Below are positions 32,807-44,837 of a DNA stretch of 64,000 nt, piece by piece. A model generated the notes under the pieces. That model ran no database searches. It saw nothing but the letters and a program-made list of their open reading frames with translations, and had not been told where the DNA came from. Every line of letters begins with the position of its first letter. The first letter of the stretch is position 1. This stretch comes from Iris pallida (taxonomy: Eukaryota; Streptophyta; Magnoliopsida; Asparagales; Iridaceae): the NCBI GenBank assembly GCA_029216955.1, contig JANAVB010016199.1, positions 10,976,595-11,040,594 on the forward strand, written 5' to 3'. A program made the position numbers and the translations under genes.

Positions 32807-34641
32807 CTATAAAATAATTTACAGATAAAACTCTTGGTACCCATTTCTTGTAGGGTCCTGACAGATTAGTTTTTGGTATCCATGCATAAACATTTAAATC
32901 TACTAACTTTCTAATTCTACATGCAGAGGATATAAGACCAATGAGGCCACAATAATGACATTTTGCATGTTGAGTGTTGAAAGTAGTGTGAGGTGCATGA
33001 TTGGTAGGTTTTGGTTTTCTAGTATAGAAGAATGCATGCCTATTAGTCTTCTTGGGCATAGGTTTGGTATGGTTTGGTCTGACAGTGTTTGGTTTGGGTG
33101 TGTTCCGATGATTCGGTAATTGACACGTGTTAGAATAGGAAGCAGCAACTTCAGGCCGTTTTCCTAAACTAATTTTCAACTTTTTGGAGGTGTCATATAA
33201 TCTAGTGTAGTCAGATGTAAGTGTTTCTATTCTGACTTGTGCACACTGGAGACTCTTTTTCTCCTTAGATAGGTCTTCCTTTAGCTGGATGATAGTTTGG
33301 TCTTTTTCTTCGGATAACTTAATAGTCTCGTGTAACAACAGCTTAATAGATGAAAGCTCACCAGACTCAATAGAAGAGTCATTATTTCTAACATCAGCTA
33401 ATTGGTCGATAAGTCTTCCTATCTCACCTTTGTACTCTTTGAGTACCTTCTTAGAGGTTTCATATTTTCTATGCAGTTTCCTGTAATCATTTAACAGGTC
33501 ACTGAAAGTCTCTCATAGTTGCTCAAAGGTGAAATCATCATAAGGATCAAACAGAGGATTAGTTATTACCTGATCGCAAGCCATCAAGCATACATTTGCA
33601 GCATCATCTGATTGTTCGTCTTCTGAATCGTTGGCTTCGCTTTCATGCCATATGCTTGTATTGGCGTACTTTCTTGATGTAGACCTCTTCATACAGCCTT
33701 TGTCATATTTGCTGCTTTTTTTGTTGACGATGATGCTGTTGGACAATCTTTCTTCATATGTCCTTTCTTCTTACATCCGTAACAAATAGGATCTTCCTCA
33801 TTGTTGTTGCTGTTGCTATCTTTGGTTCTCCTGTTGAATCTCATGAACTTCTTGAATTTTCTTACCAGAAGAGCTTGATCTTCAGAGTCAGAGTCGCTGT
33901 CATCAGAATCATCTTCGACAGTTCTTCTATGTTGAGCCTTGAGATCGATCGACTTTAATGACTTCTCCTTTGGTGTAGCATCTTCAAAGTTTTGAAGTTC
34001 TAACTCGTGAGTGAGTAGCTTACCCATGAGTGTTTTCAGAGACATTATTGAGAGGTCGTTTCCTTCAATGATTGCTGTAGCCTTTGGAATCCAGTTCTTT
34101 GTGAGAGCTCGTAGAAGTTTGCAAATATTTTCATGGTTACTGTATTCCTTGCCAAATGAAGACAAAGGATTTACAATATCCAAGAATCTCGTAAACACCT
34201 GAGTGACTGATTCACTTAGCTTCATTTTGAACGCCTCGTACTCTTGAGTAAGTCTGCTGATCTTTGACTCCTTGACTTGTGTTGTTCCTTCGTGGGTTAC
34301 TTCAAGAAGTTTTTACACTTCATTTGATGTTGTGCAAGTCGACACCTTGTTGAATTCAGTTCTGTCTAAAGCATAAAATAAAGCGTTAATAGCACGTGCG
34401 TCAAGGCTGGCCTTTTTTTTTTCATCCTCCGTATATTTATTATGGTTTTTTCAACAAAAACTCCAACAACATTAATACGAGGAGGCTTTTTGTAGCCATC
34501 GATAACTATAGACCATAAGTCAAAATCAAGAGATTTTAAGAAGAAACTCATCCATGTTTTCCAATAAGTGTAGTTTGTGCCGTCAAACAGTGGAGGTCTG
34601 TTTGTGGCTTGGCCTTCACTTGTGAATTTCACTGTTGTCAT
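32784..34641 (-). pseudogene. gag: Copia-2 gag (frameshifts and a stop)
   Basis: ATG at 34639-34641 (MTTVKFTSEGQATNRPPLFD). Frameshifts near 34440 and 33730 and a stop at 33513-33515. Same plan as Copia-1: UBN2-like capsid region, zinc knuckle CYGCKKKGHMKKDC (about 33780), coiled coil, a second, damaged knuckle (CHYCGLIGLISSAC, where the His is replaced), end GGMPFTC and a TAG stop at 32784-32786. It shows what the Copia-1 gag looks like without the inserted LTR piece. Confidence 0.85.
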
Positions 34642-34721
34642 GTGTAATACTGTGATCTATATAACAATTGAAAAATAACTGAATATAGCTACAGTTTTAC
34701 CTTACTTTACCTGTATAACCC

Positions 34722-34733
34722 GCTCTGATACCA
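34722..34733 (-). other. Primer-binding site of Copia-2 (initiator Met tRNA)
   Basis: TGGTATCAGAGC on the minus strand, two bases inside the 5' LTR end, as in Copia-1. Confidence 0.95.
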
Positions 34734-34735
34734 AT

Positions 34736-35799
34736 TGTAGGAACGAAATCGTAAAGCAGAATACTCTAGAGGGGGGTGAATAGAGTAGGCAGCGGAATAT
34801 TGCTAATTAAAACTTGTTAGCAGTTAGATCACAAAAATAATAATAATCACAAAGTAAATAAATATAATAAAAAAAGTGATCAGAAGGCAAACGCAAACAC
34901 AGAGATTTATACTGGTTTCCCTCTTGTGAGGACTAGTCCAGTCGGAAAAACTCTAGCTTCCAGTTGAATCCACTATTGGAAAATTCTGCAAGTTTTCATA
35001 CGAAGTCCTTGCAACTTCTACAGAGCGAGCTTTGATACGAAGAACTCGACCAACTTCAGTTTTGAAGAGTCTTTCTTCAATCAAGCCTCTGATTACAATT
35101 TCTCTGAAATCTTCTAGACCGCACCGTACCGACAAATTGACTAGAGAATTGTAACTGGCTTGGGATTTGAAAATAGAAGCTTTTTAGAACTCTTTGGAAG
35201 AAACGTAAGCTTTAGAAGAGAGAAGATGAAAGTGAATGAGTGTGTTGAAATGATTAAAATTCCTCTCTATTTATAGTTTTTCCAAAGACAGAACTCTGAC
35301 AGAATTCGGGCAGAATTCGGACAGAACTCTTTGTAACAAACCGCAACTGAAGGAAGACCAAGTTCAAAATCCAACGTTCATATAACGTTCACCTTGGCCG
35401 AACTCTGGCCGAGTTCTGTCAAGGTTTGGTCAGGTTTATGTGAAAATTGCTTTTGACTTTTTAAAAATCCTTCAGAAGCTTTTTGTAAAAGTAGATATTT
35501 TTCAAAAACATAGGTCATTTTAAAAAGATAGGTCAGTTTTGAAAAACGATTTCGGATAGCCTATTTGCTAGTACGACTTGGTGTACAATGTATTCCTAGA
35601 CTCAATAAAAATGAAAATTACATTGCGTAAGAAAATACAATCTTGAGTGGCAAACAGAGCTTCGGTCTTGAACTTAGTAGATATCCAATCTTGATCAGTG
35701 TCCAAAACATCTTTAGTAACTATCTGAATTGAGTCGCATATCGAGACAGAGTTTGATCAATTATTAAAATCAGGTTTGACCATGACTAATGGGCCAACA
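34736..35799 (-). repeat. 5' LTR of Copia-2
   Basis: 1064 bp, starting TGTAGGAACG and ending GGGCCAACA in plus reading. TATA box at about 35267-35278 with GAATTCGG-type repeats 35290-35415. It differs from the 3' LTR by scattered substitutions and small indels, more than the Copia-1 pair appears to. Confidence 0.93.
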
Positions 35800-37258
35800 A
35801 CAGTTACTGTGATTACCAAACATTGCATTCTTGCACCCTTGCAGCCAACCTATCATCCAATCATACGCCCTGAAATCCCTCCGCAATACTGTGTCAGACA
35901 CGAAATAGTAGTGTCCCTCGACACTAAGTCTGCTCCAGGCGTTCGATAGTGTACTCGCTCGACGCTTACTTGACATCATGGAAGAAAAATTCCAAACCAA
36001 AATGCTGCAATGAGCGAAGGAAATAATACATGAGCTCGAACAATGTCTGATACGGACCGGTTGAGTCCCAAAATTGGCAACGGAGCCTTTCTCGACAAAA
36101 CATCAAACACCAAATGTGCAAGAAATGAAAACAATTATATGAGTTAGATTTGAATTCGTAAAAACTCCAAAATTGGAGAAATTCATAGGAATAATCAAGA
36201 ACTCACCAAAATAACCTCCCAATCAAAATTCTAAGAAAATAAATGTCCAGGACGCTCAAACACCACTGTCACGTAAATCCAATCAAAATCACACAGAGGC
36301 GGGATAGATGAAACACGAATATCGATTCGAAATCTTACCTAACGAATATGATCGCGAACTTGTGACGAATCCTCACCGCACCTTACTGCTCCTTCCGAGC
36401 CTTCCACGAAGTCCAGTTGCCGAACTCCCAATCATTTGATGAAGATGAAGAGGAACCTAGCTGCGGTCGAGAAGATCAATCGCTCTATTGTTTGCTCAAA
36501 CTCTCGACGACAATGATCTCCACGGCAGAGGTTCAGTGAGCTCTCGAGTTGCTGCAATCCGCCATGGCCGGAACTGTAATCGAGTTAGCGTGAGGGAGAA
36601 GAGAAGGATTAGTGAAATTTCTGCAGAGCTTCGCCAAAGTAGAGGTGAGTAAAGAATGAGAGCTTATGGGGTTTATTTATAGGCGATGGAAGGAACGGGC
36701 AGGTGGTTAGGGGGTCGGCATGGGCAGGTTTAAGCGGTTGGACGGGCAGGTGGCCGGCGACGACAGCTAGAGAATTGGTTACAAGGCTGTAGAAATTGGT
36801 TAGACAGTTGAGGAGGAGAAGCTTCTGAAGTTGGCCTCCTTCTGTACGTTGCATCGTCGCCTCTGATTCGAACAAATAGGAAAAAGAAGAATGTAGGGAA
36901 GTTTGAAATTTGTAGTCGTTGGGGAAAGAATGAGAAGTGTATGGCTTTTAAACTCTAGGATTAGGAAACCGTTTAATTGGCTGTCTTTAATTGGGCTGCC
37001 ATGGCCCAATTGGCAGTTGGCTAGGATTTAAGGTGAAGAGTAAAAAAAATGATTAGAGGAATTAAATAGTTGATGAGTTTGGGCTGGTAGCCCAATAAAT
37101 TGTTGGGCTATTATAAACCAATAAATTGAGAGTTAAAAGAGTTAGTAAAATTAATAATAAATTAGAAATGTTTTAAGATAATACAAAATTAAATTAAATC
37201 TTGAACTAATCACAGAAAAAATATACCCAATTCACTATTTTAGAAAAGTGGAGTTACA
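35800..37258 (-). repeat. 5' LTR of Ty3-A, outer segment
   Basis: Continuation of the right LTR after Copia-2, matching 9326-10418 and then 21952-22316. It contains the intact site of the Copia-1 insertion (about 36886-36896) and the TATA box at 36671-36683. Confidence 0.9.
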
Positions 37259-37577
37259 TATTAGACTTGATAACCCTACATGCTCAGTGTTGTTCTACTG
37301 CACATGTTTCACGTAGCTAGTGCATGATTTCAGTTACGTTCCAGTTTACTTGCTATTTACTTGCCCTTGCTATTTTATATACTATTGCATCATGTTGTTG
37401 AGTACTATTGAGTTACATTGTACTTTGCTTCTTTTCTGACTGGATCGTTGACATATTAGACCAGGTCATGTGAACCGTATTGGATTTGGATGACGACTCC
37501 TGGAAGATTCTAGAAGATCAGATACCAATGCTTTTTAATGTATTAGATAATTTTGATGAGACAAATGTATCAGTTGT
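37259..37577 (+). mobile_element. LTR 'G', middle piece
   Basis: Continues from 7540 across the Ty3-A insertion (duplicated CATTA/TATTA) and stops at the insertion of solo LTR C. No coding sequence. Confidence 0.55.
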
Positions 37578-40500
37578 TGTCACGCCCTAGTACCGGAATA
37601 CTGAGACGGACTAGGCCAGCTACACCGTATGAGGTATATAAACGTCATACGACGATCGTGGCTGTCAAGAGACTAGGGGGTACATGCTACAATCAAGTCT
37701 CCTATGGTCCCACCGAGCATCTATGTCTCAATCTATCAAAACAAGAAGCAGTAAATAATGATCATATAAGACAAAGTAGTAAGGCATCCACGACGCTTCA
37801 TCAAAATGATTCATGAGCCTAGCTTTACAAAATGATGAGCTAGTTCCGAGAGTCAATAGTACATAACTATAGTCAGCTGCAGTCTGATTTAATTACAATT
37901 ATGTAAAAGGAAACTAGTGTCCAGAACTGCCGGCTAAGCAGGTGCCGGTAGCTAAACGCCAAGTACAAAATAGAAGATATCAGAGCGGTGGAGAAGAAAC
38001 CCACTCATGGTCCCTGGCGCCCATCCTTCTGGTGTGCACCATTGTTCGGGTAGAAAGCTGGATCCTCTGGAGCTGCTACGAGATCTGGCCAAACAAAACC
38101 AGCGGGGTCAGGCCCCGAATAGCAAGTACCACAAGGGAGCATAAAAGAGTGAGATAAACCCAATGAGTAAAATAAGGCCTGATTCACGAGTTATAGGCTT
38201 ATACCATATCATCGAGACAATACGACACCCTTACAACCAAACAAGGACAAACGGTGCCAATATCGTGCCGAGATAAGATGTATCCTATAACCATGGGCAG
38301 GTAAAAGGGCTTCTGATCGCGACTTCGGTCTATAGCCTATCGCAGCACAATAGCCCAACCCAACAACCAAATAAGGACATAGGTTGGACCACGCACCACG
38401 ATAGTCCATGTTCCTCAGTTGCTAACAAAAGATAACATATCACAAACAAGTCGGCTTACAAGCGGCCAATAAAATTCTACGGCTTTCTACGATTTGTCTG
38501 GATTATCCCAGTAATACAATATAGGAATCCTCAGATCGTGTCAACCCAGCAGGGCTGGCCAATGCCTTATAATATACATATACACGTAGTACTTTAATTA
38601 TGCACCGGTCCCCCGTAAGGCCACCGTCCTAAAACATATAACACATAGCACGCAGGAGTCGGATATAGTCATCCACTATAGACGGATGAAACTGTATCCG
38701 TGGCGGCCAACCCGACACGTCAGGACTGGACCTGGGGTGGCTAGTATGGCACGATATCGGGATTCTGTTCCCTCCCAATGCTTCTACCAATTTAAGTTGC
38801 TAGATTAACCCTATCTTGGTATTGGAATTGCATGTCGTGGTCACATAGTCATCCCCTTATATGTCGTACCATAGTACGTGTACCCCAAGTACGAATCCAC
38901 ATCGGCTCAAGGAGTCCCAAATCTAGATCCATGCTTAGTGTAATGCTTCAAACAACAATCATTATACCATGACACTATTGTTGACCAATTACGTTGACTG
39001 TGCTGGAAGATACACATGTATTGACATATAATACGAATGATCACTTAGCACGTAGAGTCACACCTCAGTGCACTCATTAAATAGCACTGCAGTGCATACT
39101 ACTATTGTATCTCAATACACACTTAGAAAAGGTACCAGCACATATAAAGGTAATCAGGTCAGGAATATGGTCAAGTCAGAAAGTCACACGGACCTCTCGT
39201 GACATAAAAGTCACACATGAAATCTGGTTAAAGCGAAACATGAAGATTCTTGGAGCCAACACAAGTATCTACCACTTCTATGTCGGAAGCTAGGAGAAAT
39301 TCTAACCATAATACAATCATAGGACACAAAATATACAAAACAGCCAAAGTAGGCCCTATGCGGCCAAGGGTGGATGGGCTCATGCGGCTCAGAAAAGCTG
39401 GGCCATGCGGCTCAGAACGAACGGGTGCATGTGGCTCAGGAATGCGGGGTGTATGCGGCTGAAGGGATGCGCGCTCATGCGGCTGGGAATGGACGGGCGC
39501 ATACGCGGCTGCGGGGGACCAACGACATACGGCTAAGCGATGTGCGCATATGCGGCTGCGGAAGAAAGCAACCCCATGCGGTTTAAGAAAAATAACTTCA
39601 TGCGGCCAGGAGAGCGGTTCATATACGGCTGAGAGCATACGGGCTTATGCGGCTAGGAATGCGGGTGTTCATGCGGCAAGGAGTTCAAGGACAGCTTATG
39701 CGGCTGAAACTGCTTATGCGGCTAAAAACTGCTTATGCGCTATACGGCACGATCTCATGCGGCTAGAAATGCTTATGCGGCTGGAACTGCTTATGCGGCT
39801 CAGAATGCCAAGTGCCACGTGGCCAAAGGAAACAACTTATACGGCTGGAAGAAATTAAGTTCATGCGGCTGGGGATAAAGTCTTGTGCGGCTAGGCACTA
39901 GAACCATGGCCCATGCGGCTGAAAGCTAACAAGTCATGCGGCTCAGAAAAAACTTGCCGCATGGAAGTTCATGCGGTCAAGCACTGTTCTTCTTCTCCAC
40001 TTTCCGAGAAGAAAAACTATGGAAAGCCATGGCTTCAAAGCTTCATAACCCCTCCATCCAAGGTCAGAATCCAGACTTCCATAGGTCAAAATGGGGCAGA
40101 AAGAAATTCTCTACAACATGGAACCATCAAAACTTGAAAATAACAAAGTTTACTAGATCAAACCTAAACAATCCAAAAATGACATAAACTTAGATCTACA
40201 AGAATTTATCCATGGAAATCAAAAATGCTAAGTACTAAACTTGTAAAGGATAATGAGAAGAACAATATAGATAAATCATATCAGAGAAAAATCAAGAAAT
40301 AAAAAATGCAAGAATCTCTTCGTTTGGTGCAAGATGTACTTGCCTAAACGTTTGGAGGAAAAGAAATAAAAAGAGTGAATGAATGAGGAGAGAGAGTGAG
40401 AAAAAGAATATATATAGGGGTTGGGTTGACTCAAAGAAAAACCCTAAGCTTTAAGCATGCTCTTAACCATGTGACTAATGACATGTTGAATGCTACATGC

Positions 40501-40748
40501 AATAACTAATTAAATTAATTAATAAATAAAATCCTAACCACAATACGGTTCAGAAATCCTATCATCGAAATAGTGAACCACGCCTACAACCAAACAAGGA
40601 CAAGGGGTGGCACACTAATCCACGACGAGATACTGCCCCATGCCATGGCCAGTTACAAATACATGATACATACATTCAAGATACAGGTGCCAGGTACCAT
40701 ATACAGGAAAAATCAAAAAATTATGTATTCCGGAAATGGTGAGTGACA
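37578..40748 (-). mobile_element. Solo LTR 'C', Tekay-like, 3.17 kb
   Basis: It starts TGTCACGCCC and ends GAGTGACA, with perfect 5 bp target duplication GTTGT (37573-37577 and 40749-40753). There is no interior, primer site or polypurine tract, so this is a solo LTR left by recombination. The order of blocks resembles the LTRs of Ty3-B (AACCAAACAAGGAC, a minisatellite, then an AACTTAGATCTACA block near 40188), so it belongs to a related family. No coding sequence; frames across the minisatellite are chance. Confidence 0.85.
39356..39980. repeat. Minisatellite of ATGCGGCT-containing units in solo LTR C
   Basis: About 26 occurrences of (C/T)ATGCGGCT or a one-base variant, spaced 19-30 bp apart, with variable AAGAA/GGAAT-type spacers. 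It occupies the same LTR position as the 34-bp array in Ty3-B but has an unrelated unit. Confidence 0.85.
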
Positions 40749-40753
40749 GTTGT

Positions 40754-41019
40754 ATTATTATTGCTTCGAGGATATGGTTACCGGATTTATCTCCGGAAGA
40801 GCTAGCAAATGTATGTTGTACCAAAACACTGATAGTGGACTCTGTGGTGACTTTGTGTTGCTGTGATTTGCTTGAACGTTCTAGTTGATGTGATGAGTAA
40901 TTGATATATTTTATAGTTGATGATTCCTGAGGTTTAGATGGCTGTCTACCGTTGTCCACAATAGTATAGGCCGGGTGTGATCCGAGTCGTACCCAATTAT
41001 TCAGGAGCGGGTTGTGACA
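40754..41019 (+). mobile_element. LTR 'G', right end
   Basis: Resumes after solo LTR C and ends GAGCGGGTTGTGACA, the 3' terminus type of plus-strand Tekay-like LTRs (compare GCGGGTCGTGACA at 59711). The primer-site sequence found after LTR E is not present, so G is a solo LTR or a 3' LTR. Confidence 0.55.
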
Positions 41020-41908
41020 CATCATGAACATGTCGGTGTCCTATGGTCAATCGTGTCAATGAAGCACGAATAAAGTACACGTAATGCCTAGTGTCGATAT
41101 ACAATGTCAAAAAAATGACATCGACATCCGAATACGGTACGAATGCTAAATATCGACCAATCCTATGTCATGACAATAATGAACGATAATAATGCAACAA
41201 CAAAAAAGAAAAGACAATAAACAACAACATTGGCAAGGTACACTCGTCGGCAACCTCTAACTATGAATATGACGGTCCGACTCCAAGATCCCCACTCACT
41301 TCGTCACGTACACCTATAATAAATATACTAACTATTAATAGTATGCCTATGACATATCATTCTATAGACTACAATAATATTTATACCAAACTAGTCATAA
41401 TGACTATTCTACACAATATAATATATATAGCACTAAATCTACCTATAAAAGTAATATTTTAATAACATAAAAAATCTTATTTAATTTTTGGAAAAATAAG
41501 TATAAATATTCTATGATAATAACTAATATATATTTTTTTCATAAAAAAACATGTATACAAGTCTTGTATTGATTCTACATCAATATACTTAGACATGTTC
41601 TATAGTTTGGGCGCCGAACCGACAAATTTTCTATAAATATTAATTCTAAAAAAATAGCATAAAATATGTAAAAAAAATTTTTTTTAACAAAACATGTAGA
41701 ACAATTATTTTGGACAAGTCCCATGAAGTTCCGAAGCATATGGACTTATAGAATCTAAGAGTTTTCGGTGTTCCGACATTATGGTGACAAGTCCAAATTT
41801 TATAAGAAATAGTAACCTTATTAAAATACTTCAAAAGTATGTTCAATGGAAAGATTAGGATGTCCATATTCTTACCAAAAAATAGGAAGGGTAGAAGTGG
41901 TCCGAAAG
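41020..41908 (-). mobile_element. Probable outer part of the left LTR of Ty3-D
   Basis: AT-rich, non-coding sequence that continues at 51527 once Ty3-B and its target duplication are removed. Its outer edge and overlap with the right LTR (54875-55508) could not be aligned by eye, so assignment is tentative. It includes a poly-T/A-rich stretch (41640-41690). Confidence 0.4.
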
Positions 41909-44668
41909 TGTCACGCCCCAGAACCAGAATACTGGAGAGCGGGGGCAGACACAGCCAGCTACGTATATTGAAATGGAAACTACCTCGATATACGGTCACG
42001 ACTGTCTAGAAATATGAGGGTTTACTACAAGCCAACAGTCTCTTATGGTCATGAACAAGCCTAATGTCTCAATCACAAGCAAGTAATATAATTACAAGAT
42101 GTTTGACCACCAAATATACAATAAAAGGCGTCCCAAATATTACATATCAGCTGATCATGAAGCTAGTCGTACAAAATGCGAGGACTAGCAAGAGTTTAAG
42201 TCATACATGATCAACCCTAAGATTTGTTAATCATGTTTACATCCCGTAGGCAGACAGTAAGTAAAGTGCATCGAGCTAACAGGTGCTCGTCGGCTAAACG
42301 CCTCAAAAGAATAACTTTACAATAGAGTGAGCGAAACAAAATAGAAAACCCACTCGTAGCCCGGGTTCCTTCTAGTGTTCACCATTGGGCTGGAAGCTTG
42401 GTAGATCCTCGGGAGCTGCTCCGAAATCTGGCCACACAAAACCAGCTGGGTCAACCCCAGAAAGAGCAAGTGCCACAAGAGGGGCCACGAAATAAGAACA
42501 AAAGCCAGCATTAACACAAGAAGATATAATATTAAAAACTAGAATTTATGAAAACATGGCAGGGTGATATACGACGAGATAATCATGGGACTATTCCGAT
42601 AGCCAGGTTACAACCCGTAAACCAAACAAGGACCGGGGTTGTAACCCTTCATCTGAACAGAACTTGGTTTCCCACCATTTATCGGCAAGATAATAATGTA
42701 AGAAATCAAGACAGGGAGCAATCTTGTACTGGATCAAGACATGGCTAAACTGGTTATACCTCATTCAATCAATCACGGCCAAGCAGATCCTACGGCTTAC
42801 TACTTTAACTAACTAGGGTTATCACAGGCCTAATTACTAACAAGATGCAGTGAGATTGTTCTACAGCCACAAGCCCTGCAGACCATCCAGGTTACCCAGG
42901 ACGAAAGATTAGGGTTGAATTCAGGTGGGTACATCGTCCAGGAGACAAATGTACCCTTAGGTGACTTAGAGGGTGCAACACTCGACGGTGCGCTGGAAAT
43001 GTGCCCTACTCGACGGCAGGCTACAGATCCCAAGAGCGCCCAGGTAACGGGATTGCCTGTAGCTGTGTCATCTCTTCATGACTACTGAGTTATTCTAGTT
43101 ATTAACCTTAATCAATTTTAATAGGTACTCCTGACCGTGGTACTCAGGAGTCCCATCCTAGACATGATGCAAGACAGGACAAGTGGATTAACAAGCAAGC
43201 AAGAAAGAACCACCCACGGTGTCAAGACAGGTTAAGTTAAGTTATCAAGTCATGTCAAGTCAGGAGTGTGCCGCCATGGGCCATTATCAAGTTATCAAGA
43301 TAAATCATGTCAGGGTACTTGTCAGGAGTGCACCACGATGGGCCACTATCATGTCAGGTTGGTCATGTCGGGAGTGCACCACCACGGGTCACTGTCGTGT
43401 TATGCAAGTTCCTTGTCATACCATGCCATGTACAATAGTCATTCCAAACATATTAAGTAAAATCAAGTTCATGACAAAAGGCGTAAGGATATAAAATGGG
43501 CGTAAAATATCTAATAAAATATCAAAAGACAGGGTTATAAAAGAGCCAAGCTTAAAGAAATAAAACTAAAACTCCAAGGGTCAATAGGTTAAGCAAGGGG
43601 TCAGGGGAGCAGCGTACGAAAAGTCACGCACGCTCAAGGGGAGCAGCTGCGTGAAAAGTCACACAAGCTCAAGGGAGCAGCTACGTGAAAAGTCACGCAA
43701 GCTCAAGGGAACAGCTGCGTAAAAAGTCACGCAAGCTCAAGGGAACAGCTGCGTGAAAAGTCACACAAGCTCAAGGGAACAGCTGCATGAAAAGTCACGC
43801 AAGCTCAAGGGAACAGCTGCGTGAAAAGTCACGCAAGCTCAAAGGAGCAGCTGCGTGAAAAGTCACGCAAGCTCAAGGGAACAGCTGCGTGAAAAGTCAC
43901 GCAAGCTCAAGGAGACACGCTTCCAACAGGAAGCGTACTCAAGCCTGCGTACGCAGCGCTAATGAGCGCGCATAGCTCAGTGTGCGTAGCTAAACAGCTC
44001 TGCACACTGCTCACTGTCTTCTCCAAACAGCAAGAACACATGGCTGAAACCAAAACTTTAAAAGTTCATAACTTGGCCATCCGAACTCCAAATTCGGATT
44101 TCCAAGGCTCCAACTGGAGTGAAACTGAAAGCTCTTCCACATGGAAACATCAGAACTCAAAGAAAACCAACCAAAATAGATCAAAACATGTAAAATCCAA
44201 AAATAGCAATAACTTAGATCTACATCAACAGAGACTCCAAATCATAAAAACCTAAGAACTAATGTTGATCTCTATGTCCTAAACTAGCAGATGGACAAAG
44301 AAAAGAGGGTCCTCATGTAGTGGCAAGATGCACTTGCCTAGGGGTTGGGGAGTTGTGGAGAAAGGAGAAGAAGAAGAAGAAGGAAATTAATGGTGGAAGT
44401 TATGAGGAGAGAGAGTGGTAGGTGGAGATATAAAAAAGGGGAGTTGTAGTGGGTTGAGGGTGTAGCATAGGGCTAGGGTGTTCCAACACATAAAACCGAA
44501 CCAAACCGAACCATCTCCAATAAAATCGAGCCATGCCAAAACCAAAATACGAGAAATACCGAAATTCCACAAGCTGAGAAAAAAAATAAAAATACATGCC
44601 AAAATCCAGATACGAGTAAAAATACAAAATACGGGAAAATACGAGAAATACAGGAAATGAGGGTGACA
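41909..44668 (-). repeat. 3' LTR of Ty3-B (2760 bp)
   Basis: TGTCACGCCCC at the outer edge, GGGTGACA at the inner edge. It carries about 880 bp (roughly 42579-43457) missing from the right LTR, and a 34-bp minisatellite. The reading frames near 44400-44730 lie in repeat-rich U3/R sequence and are not genes. Confidence 0.92.
43598..43912. repeat. 34-bp minisatellite, nine units, 3' LTR of Ty3-B
   Basis: Units with the core AGCTGCGTGAAAAGTCACGC and linker AAGCTCAAGGGA repeat nine times with single-base variants. The right LTR has eight units (50487-50769). Confidence 0.9.
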
Positions 44669-44686
44669 ACTCTACCCACCTTAAAA
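44669..44686 (-). other. Polypurine tract of Ty3-B
   Basis: The minus strand reads AAGGTGGGTAGAGT before the LTR start TGTCACCC; the same tract adjoins the Ty3-D LTR. Confidence 0.75.
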
Positions 44687-44837
44687 GAATTCCGTCCTCG
44701 AAATTTAATCAAGGAGCTAGAGATTGTCACGACAAGCTACACTAAGCACAGGCAAGTTACACTAAGCAGTTCAATCATACAATCATACAATGCAGGCAAG
44801 GAAGGGAAAATGTAAGGCATAAGAAAGATATTATACC

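Larger units (their letters stand above)
26261..35799 (-). mobile_element. Copia-2: Sirevirus-like Ty1/copia element
   Basis: Complete 9.5 kb element in the right LTR of Ty3-A, with perfect ACAGT target duplication and TGTAGGAACG...GGGCCAACA ends. Same order as Copia-1: LTR, initiator-Met primer site, gag, pol, extra gene, purine tracts, LTR. It is diverged from Copia-1 along its whole length, so it is a separate insertion of the same family, not a copy of the locus. It is decayed but has no large internal insertion. Confidence 0.92.
7541..37258 (-). mobile_element. Ty3-A: gag-only Ty3/gypsy element with 3.25 kb LTRs, split by two Copia insertions
   Basis: The LTR pair reads TGTCAC(G/T)ACCCGCTCCCG at 7541 and 24466 and ends GGAGTTACA at 22316 and 37258. 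Without the nested Copia elements the LTRs are about 3241 and 3250 bp. Flanks are CATTA (7536-7540) and TATTA (37259-37263), a target duplication with one mismatch. The interior is only about 2.15 kb (22317-24465): candidate primer site, gag, a repeated non-coding module and a polypurine tract. No protease, RT, RNase H or integrase is present, so the element needs a partner's enzymes. This matches the gag-bearing non-autonomous class known in plants (TR-GAG). Confidence 0.85.

Noticed and set aside
37942..38409. Frames in solo LTR C suggesting a host gene
   Set aside because: Whole interval lies between matching LTR ends with a target duplication, and similar non-coding blocks occur in the Ty3-B LTR.
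43598..43912. Evenly spaced repeats resembling a CRISPR array
   Set aside because: The units are contiguous 34-bp tandem copies without unique spacers, inside an LTR of a plant genome. The same applies to 39356-39980 and 5821-6063.
44387..44730. Overlapping minus-strand frames with hydrophobic, Phe-rich sequence, repeated at 51245-51585
   Set aside because: They lie in both LTRs of Ty3-B in pyrimidine-rich promoter sequence and would look like membrane proteins by composition alone; no frame is favoured.
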